Source: Streptomyces sp. NBC_00536
GTDB taxonomy: Bacteria; Actinomycetota; Actinomycetes; Streptomycetales; Streptomycetaceae
Direction of reading: 5' to 3'
Length of the DNA stretch: 64,000 nt
Assembly: GCF_036346295.1 (NCBI RefSeq)
Contig: NZ_CP107819.1
Coordinates: 558,001-622,000, forward strand
The notes beneath the pieces are model-generated. The model was not told the origin of the DNA. It saw only the letters and a program-made list of their open reading frames with translations, and made no database searches. Positions 1-7,223 of this stretch are shown here, piece after piece (within the stretch, counting starts at the first letter, position 1; the number at the start of each line of letters is the position of its first letter). The position numbers were made by a program, and so were the translations under genes.

Positions 1-891
1 GCCGCTCGGATCGTCCCAGGCGTCCGTCCACTCGGTGCGCAGCTGGCGGGCGGGTTTGCCGGTCAGGGCGCGGGAGCGGACGGTGTCGCCGGAACCGGCG
101 GCGAGCAGCTTCTCGGTGAGTGCGCGGGAGTGCAGGTCGGCCTCGGTGGTGGTGAGCCAGAGCGAGCCGAGCCAGGCGCCCTGGGCGCCGAGGGCGAGTC
201 CGGCGGCGATCTGTTCGCCGCTGCCGATGCCGCCCGCGGCGAGGACCGGGAGCGGGGCGACGGCTTCGACGATCTCGGGCACCAGGACCATGGTGGCGAT
301 GTCGCCGGTGTGGCCTCCGGCCTCGTAGCCCTGGGCGACGACGATGTCGATGCCCGCCTCGGCGTGGCGGCGGGCGTGGGTGGCGGTGCCCGCGAGGGCG
401 GCGACGAGGACGCCGTGGTCGTGGGCGCGCCGGATGACGTCGGCGGGCGGGGAACCGAGGGCGTTCGCGAGGAGTTTGATGGGGTAGTCGAAGGCCACGT
501 CGAGCTGGTTGCGGGCGACCTGTTCCATCCAGCCGGTGATCCGCCAGCCGGAGGCCTCGCCGTCGGCGAGTTCGGGGACCTGGTGTTTGGCGAGGGTCTC
601 GCGGACGAACTCGCGGTGCCCGGCCGGGATCATCGCCTCGATGTCGGCCTCGGAGATCCCGTCCACGGCCTTCTTGGCGGGCATGACGACGTCGAGGCCG
701 TAGGGCTTGCCGTCGGTGTGCTCCTGCATCCAGTCGAGATCGCGTTTGAGGTCGTCGGGGGCGGTGTAGCGGACCGCGCCGAGGACGCCGAATCCGCCCG
801 CGCGGGTGATGGCCGCGGCGACCGCCGGGAAGGGCGTGAAGCCGAAGATGGCGTGTTCGACTCCGAGTTTCCTGCTCAGCTCCGTCTCCAT
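1..891 (-). CDS. Nitronate monooxygenase family protein (3' end outside the window)
   Basis: FMN-dependent TIM-barrel enzyme of the nitronate monooxygenase (2-nitropropane dioxygenase) family, which oxidises alkyl nitronates. The reading frame is open from the ATG at 889-891 to the window edge, giving 297 codons without a stop. Seen: the N-terminal core METELSRKLGVEHAIFGF, the FMN-phosphate motif EAGGHTGD, and AAGGIGSGEQIAAGLALGA, both typical of the family. The C-terminus is missing only because the window ends. The substrate is not predictable; Streptomyces paralogues often sit near acyl-CoA metabolism genes. A candidate operator lies about 45 bases upstream of the start. Confidence 0.88.
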   Translation of the reverse strand, partial: METELSRKLGVEHAIFGFTPFPAVAAAITRAGGFGVLGAVRYTAPDDLKRDLDWMQEHTDGKPYGLDVVMPAKKAVDGISEADIEAMIPAGHREFVRETLAKHQVPELADGEASGWRITGWMEQVARNQLDVAFDYPIKLLANALGSPPADVIRRAHDHGVLVAALAGTATHARRHAEAGIDIVVAQGYEAGGHTGDIATMVLVPEIVEAVAPLPVLAAGGIGSGEQIAAGLALGAQGAWLGSLWLTTTEADLHSRALTEKLLAAGSGDTVRSRALTGKPARQLRTEWTDAWDDPSG

Positions 892-934
892 GGGCGGCAG
901 GATGCCGCAGGGCGCGACGCGAGGGAAGAGATTT

Positions 935-951
935 TCTGATGCTGTGTCAGA
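935..951. promoter_or_regulatory. Candidate operator: TCTGA-N7-TCAGA inverted repeat
   Basis: A 17-base sequence, TCTGATGCTGTGTCAGA, has 5-base inverted arms and sits 44 bases upstream of the nitronate monooxygenase start, in an unusually AT-rich patch. Position and symmetry fit a TetR/MarR-type operator. The regulator is not identifiable from this window. Confidence 0.35.
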
Positions 952-1038
952 TTCTTTGCGGGCCGGTCGTGACGGGGTCGACGGGATGCGCGGGCAGATA
1001 CTGGGTGGCGCGCTCGACAGCGGACAGGAGGGCCGGTC

Positions 1039-3036
1039 ATGAACCAGGGCACGGGGGTCGTCAGGGGCGGGAGTGACGAGGGAGGGGAAGCCGGTGCGGG
1101 GGGAGGAGCCGGTGCGGGCGGAGGGGCCGGTGGGAGTGGACGGCCCTCCTCCGGGGGCGAGGGCCCGGGCCGCCGCCCGTACGAAGGTGACGGCCTGAGC
1201 CGCCGTCGGCTCGGGGCGCGGCTGCTCGCGCTCGGCGGGGTCCTGCTCGTGCACGCGGCGCTGCCCGGTGGAGCGGCGGGGGCGTCCGGGTGGGGGGCCC
1301 GGGGAGCGGACGGCGCCGCGGCGGGCCCCGGCACGGGCTCCGGCGCGGGCGGGAATCCGGTCGAACGGCGCGCCTTGCAGGGACTGCGCCTGCGGTACGG
1401 GTCGGCCCGCCAGGCGGGACTGCTGGAGCGCCACCTGGAGGCGACGGCGGAGGAGGCCCGGCGCTTCCTCGGCCCCTCCCCCGAACACCCCTACTACGCG
1501 GGGGCCGTGGTGCTCGCGGGGCGCGGCCGGACCGTGGCCCTGCACCGGGCGATGGGCCACGCCGTCCGGTACGCGGACTACGACGGCCGGACCGACCGGG
1601 TCCGGGAGTTCCCGGCGGCGGAGCAGATCGCGATGAGCGAGGACACCGTCTTCGACCTGGCCTCGCTGAGCAAACTGTTCACCTCGGTGCTCGCGGTGCA
1701 GCAGATGGAGCGGGGACGCCTGGAACTGGAGGCTCCGGCGGCCCGCTATCTGCCGGAGTTCACCGGCGGCGGCAAGGAGGCGATCACGGTCCGCCAGCTC
1801 CTGACCCACACCTCGGGGCTGCGGTCGTGGGCGCCGTTCTACCAGGAGTCCACGCGGGCGGGGCAGCTGAGGCTGCTGTGGTCGGTGCGGCCACAGGACA
1901 CTCCCGGGAGCGTCTACCGGTACTCCGACCTGAACCTGATCACCCTGCAACTGCTCCTGGAACGGATCACCGGCCGCACGCTGGACGTCCTGCTCCGCGA
2001 CGAGATCACCATTCCGCTCGCGATGCACCGCACTCGTTTCAATCCCCCGCTCTCGTGGCGCCGCGTCACCGCCGCCACCGAGATCCAGCGCCCGCCCTGG
2101 TCCGGGCTGGACCGCGGGCTGGTGTGGGGCGAGGTGCACGACGAGAACGCGTACGCGCTGGGCGGGGTGGCCGGTCACGCGGGGGTCTTCGGCACCGCCT
2201 GGGACCTGGCCGTCCTCGCCCGCACCCTGCTCGACGGCGGCGCGTACGCCGGGAAGCGGATCCTGCGCCCCGCCTCCGTCGAACTGCTCTTCACCGACTT
2301 CAACACTGCCTTCCCCGGCGACGACCACGGCCTCGGCTTCGAGCTGTACCAGCACTGGTACATGGGCGCGATGGCCACGCCCCACTCCGCCGGGCACACC
2401 GGATTCACCGGCACCTCACTGGTCCTGGACCCCTCCACGGACTCCTTCCTGATCCTGCTGGGCAACTCGGTGCATCCCGTACGGACCTGGCGGGCCGGCA
2501 GCGCACCGCGGGTGGCGGTGGGCAACAGCTTCGCCCGGGCGGTCCCCGTCCGCACCCGGCACGGCGGGCCCGCGTGGTTCTCCGGGACCACCCCCGGCGC
2601 GTCCGGCACGCTCACGCTGCCGCCGCTCACGCCCGCCACCGCCGAGGCCCGGCTGCGCTGCGCGCTGTGGTGGGACACGGTCCCGGGCGCGGGGGGCTTC
2701 CGGGCCGAGGCCGCGCCCGGACCGGACGGGCCGTGGCAGCCGCTGCCGTTCAGCACGGTGCGCTCGACCGGGGGCAGCCCCGAACAGTGGCCGGACGGCG
2801 CCGTCACCGGCTGGTCGGGCCGCATCTGGCACCGCCTGGAGGCCCCCCTCACCGCGTGGGCCGGCCGCGAGGTCCACCTGCGCCTGCGGTACGAGGCCAC
2901 CGGCCGCTACGTCGGGCGCGGGGTGTACGTCGACGTCATCCGCGTGTCGGAACGCACCCGCCTGCTCTTCGCCGAGGACCGCCCGGCCGACGCGTCCCGC
3001 CTCGTGGCCTCGGGCTGGACCCGCTCGGCGGACTGA
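1039..3036 (+). CDS. Secreted serine hydrolase, beta-lactamase/class C PBP family, with C-terminal extension
   Basis: Predicted extracytoplasmic serine hydrolase (beta-lactamase/esterase/DD-peptidase fold, AmpC-like); the substrate is unknown. Seen: the SxxK motif S-L-S-K at about residues 209-212 (DLASLSKLF), a Tyr motif YRYSDLN near 297, and GHTGFTG near 455 as the third active-site element. The first 55 residues are Gly/Ala-rich and precede SRRRLGARLLALGG, an RR-containing hydrophobic segment that could be a Tat or Sec signal, so the true start may lie downstream of the ATG. Residues about 490-665 form an extra Trp/Gly-rich, probably beta-sandwich domain not needed for the core fold. The gene is followed by a strong hairpin. 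Confidence 0.8.
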   Translation: MNQGTGVVRGGSDEGGEAGAGGGAGAGGGAGGSGRPSSGGEGPGRRPYEGDGLSRRRLGARLLALGGVLLVHAALPGGAAGASGWGARGADGAAAGPGTGSGAGGNPVERRALQGLRLRYGSARQAGLLERHLEATAEEARRFLGPSPEHPYYAGAVVLAGRGRTVALHRAMGHAVRYADYDGRTDRVREFPAAEQIAMSEDTVFDLASLSKLFTSVLAVQQMERGRLELEAPAARYLPEFTGGGKEAITVRQLLTHTSGLRSWAPFYQESTRAGQLRLLWSVRPQDTPGSVYRYSDLNLITLQLLLERITGRTLDVLLRDEITIPLAMHRTRFNPPLSWRRVTAATEIQRPPWSGLDRGLVWGEVHDENAYALGGVAGHAGVFGTAWDLAVLARTLLDGGAYAGKRILRPASVELLFTDFNTAFPGDDHGLGFELYQHWYMGAMATPHSAGHTGFTGTSLVLDPSTDSFLILLGNSVHPVRTWRAGSAPRVAVGNSFARAVPVRTRHGGPAWFSGTTPGASGTLTLPPLTPATAEARLRCALWWDTVPGAGGFRAEAAPGPDGPWQPLPFSTVRSTGGSPEQWPDGAVTGWSGRIWHRLEAPLTAWAGREVHLRLRYEATGRYVGRGVYVDVIRVSERTRLLFAEDRPADASRLVASGWTRSAD

Positions 3037-3063
3037 CGCCGACGGCGGGATCCCGCTCCGCCC

Positions 3064-3129
3064 CAGGGGGTGTCTGGTGGATCTCCGCGGCGTCGCGACG
3101 CCCCACGGAAATCCACCAGACACCCCCTG
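3064..3129. terminator. Perfect 19-bp inverted repeat with nested palindrome (terminator or repetitive element)
   Basis: The left arm CAGGGGGTGTCTGGTGGAT (3064-3082) is exactly complementary to 3111-3129. The 28-base loop contains a 14-base perfect palindrome, GGCGTCGCGACGCC (3089-3102), plus a further 4-base pairing, so the whole 66 bases can fold into one long hairpin. It lies 27 bases after the serine hydrolase stop. It may terminate that gene; its extreme symmetry also suggests a REP-like dispersed element. Confidence 0.7.
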
Positions 3130-3217
3130 ATCGCCGTGGCGCCGCGCCGGCCCCGGTCGGCCGGGGGACACTGCACCCGTCGACGTCCCCCCTCCCGCCC
3201 CCGGAAGGTTCTCCGTC

Positions 3218-4174
3218 ATGCCCCTGGACCCGTCCCTCGCCGTACTCCTCGAAAGCGTCAACGCGGCCCCCAGGGGGCGCATCGCCGACGCCGATCCGGC
3301 AGTCCTGCGCGAGGGGGAGCGTCGTTCGAACGCGATGGTGGCGCCGACGGCTCCGATCGAGGTCGGGTCCGTGGCGGACGACACGGTCCCGGGGGCCGCC
3401 GGTCCCGTACCGGTGCGGGTCTACCGGCCCGGCGGCGCCACCCGGTCCGCCCCGACCGTCGTCTTCTTCCACGGCGGCGGATGGATCGTGGGGGACCTCG
3501 ACACCCACGATCACGTCGCCCGCCGGATCTGCCGCGACGCGGGGGCCGTCGTGGTCGCCGTGCACTACCGGCGGCTCCCCGAGGACGCGTTCCCGGCCGC
3601 CTTCGAGGACTGCCTCGCCGCGGCCCGCTGGGTGGCCGGACACATCGACGCCTACGGCGGCCTTCGCGACCGGCTGGCCGTCGCGGGCGACAGCGCCGGC
3701 GGGGCCCTGGCCGCCTCCGTCGCCCTCGCCTTCCGCGACGACGGGGAACCGCTCGCCGCCCAGCTGCTCGCCTACCCCGCGACGGACCGCACCGCCGCCG
3801 AGTACCCCTCCTACACCGAGAACGCGGAGGGCTACCTGCTCACCCTCCAGGACCTCCGCGACCTCACCTCGATCCTCACCCGGGACGACGCCCGCACCGC
3901 CGACGACTTCCGGTGCTCCCCGCTGCGCGCGGCGAGCCACGAGGGCGTCGCCCCCGCGGTCATCGCCACCGCCGCGTACGACCCGCTCCGTGACGAGGGC
4001 CTGGCCTACGCCGACGCGCTGAAGGACGCCGGTGTGGACGTCTTCGTCCGCGACTACGACGGGCTGGTCCACGGCTTCCTCAACATGTTCGCCGTCTCCC
4101 CCGCCGCCGAGTCCGCGGTCGCCGAATTGACCGGCGAACTCACGGCGCGCCTCAGCGGGCCTCAGCGGGCGTAG
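3218..4174 (+). CDS. Alpha/beta hydrolase, HSL (hormone-sensitive lipase) family esterase
   Basis: Predicted cytoplasmic carboxylesterase of the HSL family (318 residues, typical length). Seen: oxyanion-hole motif FFHGGGW near residue 88, nucleophile elbow GDSAGG near 157, acid YDPLRDEG near 254, and the His in LVHGF near 286, all in the right order. There is no signal peptide. GGAAGG at about 3204-3209 serves the ATG. The 3' end overlaps the convergent downstream gene by 13 bases. The natural substrate is unknown. Confidence 0.88.
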   Translation: MPLDPSLAVLLESVNAAPRGRIADADPAVLREGERRSNAMVAPTAPIEVGSVADDTVPGAAGPVPVRVYRPGGATRSAPTVVFFHGGGWIVGDLDTHDHVARRICRDAGAVVVAVHYRRLPEDAFPAAFEDCLAAARWVAGHIDAYGGLRDRLAVAGDSAGGALAASVALAFRDDGEPLAAQLLAYPATDRTAAEYPSYTENAEGYLLTLQDLRDLTSILTRDDARTADDFRCSPLRAASHEGVAPAVIATAAYDPLRDEGLAYADALKDAGVDVFVRDYDGLVHGFLNMFAVSPAAESAVAELTGELTARLSGPQRA

Positions 4175-4938
4175 GAGCCGAGGCCGACCAGGCAGTAGAC
4201 GTACTCGTTGAGGGTGACCGCGCCGCGCGAGTAGCGGTAGGAGAACCCGTACTGCGTCTTGGGGTTGGAGTTGCAGCGGTTCATGTCCGAGGTGCCGGGG
4301 ATGCTCTCGATCACCTTGTAGTGCGCGTCCGACGCCGAGCACGGGACCTCGCGCACGTTGTCCACGCGCTGCGCGGTCGTCGAGTCCGGCAGCGTGCCGT
4401 TGAGGCAGGTGCCCCGGTCGAAGGGGCTCGGGGCCGCCTCGGGGGTCGGGACGCCGGGGACGGGCAGGGCGGTGGCCGGGGTCTCCACGGGGCGCGGGGG
4501 CGGGGCCGGGGCGGGCGTCCACGCGCTGTACGACGGCACGGGCGTCACGCTCGCGGTATCGGTCGCGGTCGCGGTCGCGGTCGGGCTCGACGTCGGGGAG
4601 GAGGACGCGGTGTCGGCGCCGTGGTCGCCGCTGTTCGCCACGACCAGCCCGATGATCACGGCGGCGGCGACCCCGAGGACCCACCAGCCGGCCCGCGAGC
4701 CCGGGTTCCGCGCCGGTGCGGGCTGCCCGAGCCACTCCACCGGGCCCTCACCCACGGCCGGCTTCACCTGGATGCGCAGCAGCACCTCGGCGTCGCCGAC
4801 GCGCGCCCGGACGAGGTCGCCGTCCTGGGACGGCGGGATCCTGAGCCGGGCGGTGCCGGTCGCGAGGGGTACGGAGAGGATCACCCCGTAGGTGGCCTGC
4901 TGTGGGGTGATCGATATGGGGATCTCTTGCGAGGACAC
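4162..4938 (-). CDS. Single-pass membrane protein with LppU/SCO3897-like extracytoplasmic domain
   Basis: About 258 residues, function unknown. Seen: an N-terminal about 85-residue cytoplasmic domain (SSQEIPISITPQQATYG onward), one transmembrane helix WVLGVAAAVIIGLVV near residues 105-122, a Ser/Thr/Pro-rich wall-spanning linker, and a C-terminal domain with four cysteines (TCLNG, VPCSA, NRCNS, VYCLV). The cysteine pattern and length resemble the LppU/SCO3897 family of actinobacterial envelope proteins; that match is from memory. GTG at 4938 is chosen because GGGAG precedes it at normal spacing; the frame stays open upstream to 5106 but that extension looks non-coding. Confidence 0.7.
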   Translation of the reverse strand: MSSQEIPISITPQQATYGVILSVPLATGTARLRIPPSQDGDLVRARVGDAEVLLRIQVKPAVGEGPVEWLGQPAPARNPGSRAGWWVLGVAAAVIIGLVVANSGDHGADTASSSPTSSPTATATATDTASVTPVPSYSAWTPAPAPPPRPVETPATALPVPGVPTPEAAPSPFDRGTCLNGTLPDSTTAQRVDNVREVPCSASDAHYKVIESIPGTSDMNRCNSNPKTQYGFSYRYSRGAVTLNEYVYCLVGLGSYAR

Positions 4939-5123
4939 CAGCTGCTCCCGTAAGTGTGGCCGTGCGGACGCCACTTGACGGGCCCCCGGGTCATCTTCCC
5001 GGTTGCGCGCCGGGTGACGCAGGCGTTCCGTCCGAACACCTGGGGCATAAACGCCGTGCCCCCGGGCGTTGTTGATCGTTGAGGGTTCAACACCGATAGT
5101 CGACATCTGGAGGCGGACCGCAC

Positions 5124-5570
5124 ATGACCGGCATCGACTGGGACCACCCGACCGACCCCAAGCCCGGCTGGCAGCTGGACCACGTCAAGCAGTACGTCGG
5201 TTCCCGCGGGGCCGAAGGCCAGTTCTGGAACGGCACCCAGACCCTGCTTCTCACCACTCTCGGGCGCAAGAGCGGGAACCCCGTCCGCACCCCGCTCATC
5301 TACGGCGAGAAGGACGGGCGGTACTTCATCGTCGCTTCCAAGGGCGGCGCCCCCGAGCACCCGCTCTGGTACCTGAACCTCACCGAGCACCCCGAGGTCC
5401 GCATCCAGGTCGGTCCCGAGATCATCCAGGGCACGGCCCACACCGCCGACTCCTCCGAGCGCGCCGCGGCCTGGTCCCTGATGGTCGAGCACTGGCCCGC
5501 CTACGAGGAGTACCAGACCAAGACCGACCGCGAGATCCCGGTCGTCGTCATCGAGCCGCTCGGCGCGTAG
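5124..5570 (+). CDS. Nitroreductase-family deazaflavin (F420)-dependent oxidoreductase, Ddn-like
   Basis: Small split-barrel flavin/deazaflavin oxidoreductase of 148 residues, the usual length of the Ddn/FDOR-A group that uses coenzyme F420 (some members bind other flavins or fatty acids). Seen: LLTTLGRKSGNPVRTPL near residues 38-55, the family hallmark for cofactor-phosphate binding, followed by YFIVASKGGAPEHPLWYLNL. No signal peptide. It is divergent from the LppU-like gene, with a 185-base shared intergenic region. The substrate is unknown. Confidence 0.88.
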   Translation: MTGIDWDHPTDPKPGWQLDHVKQYVGSRGAEGQFWNGTQTLLLTTLGRKSGNPVRTPLIYGEKDGRYFIVASKGGAPEHPLWYLNLTEHPEVRIQVGPEIIQGTAHTADSSERAAAWSLMVEHWPAYEEYQTKTDREIPVVVIEPLGA

Positions 5571-5609
5571 CGGGCAGGCGCGCGGCGGGCGCGGCGCGCG
5601 GCCGGCAGG

Positions 5610-7223
5610 TCAGCGGCCCAGGACCGCCATCGCGGCATTGTGCCCCGGCACCCCGCTGACCCCGCCGCCGCGCACCGCGCCCGCCCCGCACAGGAGCACG
5701 TCGGGGTGCCGGGTCTCCACGCCCCAGCGCCCGGCACCCTGCGCCGATGCCGATGCCGACGCCGTCTCCGGCTCCGCGAAGGGCCAGGACAGGTCCCGGT
5801 GGAAGATGTGCCCGCCGGGCAGCCGCAGTTCGCGTTCCAGGTCGAGCGGCGTCTTGGCCTCGACGCAGGGGCGGCCGTCGGCGTCGACGGCCAGGCAGTC
5901 GGCGAGCGGCTCGGCGAGGTGCGCGTCCAGCTGGGCCAGGGTCGCGGCGAGCAGCACCTCCCGGGTCCCCCGGTTGTCCTTCTCGAACAGCCGGGCCGGG
6001 GTGTGCAGCCCGAACAGGGTGAGCGTCTGGTAGCCGCGCCCCGCCAGGTCCGCGCCGAGGATCGAGGCGTCGGTCAGCGAGTGGCAGTAGATCTCCGAGG
6101 GCGGCGCGGACGGCAGTTCACCGGCGGCGGCCTCCCGGTGGGCGCGCGCGAGCTGCTCGTAGCCCTCCGCGATGTGGAAGGTGCCGGCGAAGGCCTCGCG
6201 CGGATCCACCGAGGTGTCGCGCAGCCGGGGCAGCCTGCGCAGCAGCATGTTGACCTTGAGCTGCGCGCCCTCGGGGGCGTCCGGCGCGGTGTCGCCGAGC
6301 AGCCGGGCCAGCGCCTGCGGGGAGGCGTTGACCAGAACCTTGCGGGCGCCCACCCGGCCTTCGCCGCGCTCGGTGCGGTACGTGACCTCCACGGGGCCGC
6401 TCGGCTCCGATCCGGCGCCGGGGTCGACGTCGATCCGTACCGCCTCGTGCCCGGTGACGATCCGCGCCCCGGCCGCCCGCGCGGCGGCCGCGAGGGCGTC
6501 GGTGAGGGCGCCCATGCCGCCGACCGGGACGTCCCAGTCGCCCGTACCGCCGCCGATCACGTGGTAGAGGAAGCAGCGGTTCTGGGCGAGCGAGGGGTCG
6601 TGGGCGTCGGCGAAGGTGCCGATCAGGCCGTCCGTGAGCACGACGCCGCGCACCAGGTCGTCGGCGAACCGCTCCTCGACCGCGCGCCCCAGGGGTTCTT
6701 CGAACAGCATCCGCCAGGCGTCCTCGTCGTCGATGCGCGCCCGCAGCTCCGCCCGGGTGGGCAGCGGTTCGGTGAGGGTGGGGAAGACCCTGCGGGCGAG
6801 GCGGGCGGTGCTCGCGTAGAAGGCCCGCCAGTTCTCGTACTCCCGGTCCGAGCCGGTGAGCCGGGCGAAGGACGCGCGCGTACGGTCCTCCCCGCCGCCC
6901 ACGAGCAGTCCGCCGGGCCGGCCCGCGCGCTCGGTGGGGGTGTACGAGGAGACCGTGCGCTTGCGGACGGCGAACTCCAGCCCCAGGTCCCGCACGATCT
7001 TGTCCGGCAGCAGGGAGACGAGGTAGGAGTAGCGCGACAGGCGGGCGTCGACCCCGGCGAAGGGGCGGGTGGAGACGGCGGCGCCGCCGGTGTGCCCGAG
7101 CCGTTCCAGGAGCAGGACCGAGCGTCCCGCGCGGGCCAGATAGGCGGCGGCCACCAGGCCGTTGTGCCCACCGCCCACGATCACCGCGTCGTACACGCCC
7201 TGGAACCGCTGCTCCTTGGTCAT
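5610..7223 (-). CDS. Phytoene-desaturase-like NAD(P)/FAD-dependent oxidoreductase
   Basis: Predicted FAD amine-oxidase/phytoene-desaturase fold enzyme (537 residues). Seen: dinucleotide-binding YDAVIVGGGHNGLVAAAYLA at residues 10-29, then the second-strand ERLGHTGGAA, and a C-terminal flavin-closing motif LLCGAGAVRGGGVSGVPGHNAA. The GGGHNGL form fits the PYROXD2-like branch better than true carotenoid desaturases, and no carotenoid genes are nearby. The start ATG overlaps the stop of the upstream kinase gene in an ATGA, so the two are probably translationally coupled. The substrate is unknown. Confidence 0.85.
   Translation of the reverse strand: MTKEQRFQGVYDAVIVGGGHNGLVAAAYLARAGRSVLLLERLGHTGGAAVSTRPFAGVDARLSRYSYLVSLLPDKIVRDLGLEFAVRKRTVSSYTPTERAGRPGGLLVGGGEDRTRASFARLTGSDREYENWRAFYASTARLARRVFPTLTEPLPTRAELRARIDDEDAWRMLFEEPLGRAVEERFADDLVRGVVLTDGLIGTFADAHDPSLAQNRCFLYHVIGGGTGDWDVPVGGMGALTDALAAAARAAGARIVTGHEAVRIDVDPGAGSEPSGPVEVTYRTERGEGRVGARKVLVNASPQALARLLGDTAPDAPEGAQLKVNMLLRRLPRLRDTSVDPREAFAGTFHIAEGYEQLARAHREAAAGELPSAPPSEIYCHSLTDASILGADLAGRGYQTLTLFGLHTPARLFEKDNRGTREVLLAATLAQLDAHLAEPLADCLAVDADGRPCVEAKTPLDLERELRLPGGHIFHRDLSWPFAEPETASASASAQGAGRWGVETRHPDVLLCGAGAVRGGGVSGVPGHNAAMAVLGR

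Noticed and set aside
1290..4022. A 910-codon plus-strand frame across two hydrolase genes
   Set aside because: It is the shifted frame of the serine hydrolase and esterase. Its product is Arg/Pro/Gly low-complexity sequence, while the chosen frames contain intact catalytic motifs.
2936..4735. A 599-codon minus-strand frame
   Set aside because: Antisense shadow of the esterase and LppU-like genes, composed of RG/PG runs. It also crosses the perfect hairpin at 3064-3129.
5610..7223. The FAD enzyme as part of a carotenoid cluster
   Set aside because: No phytoene synthase, GGPP synthase or cyclase is nearby, and the GGGHNGL motif fits the PYROXD2-like branch.
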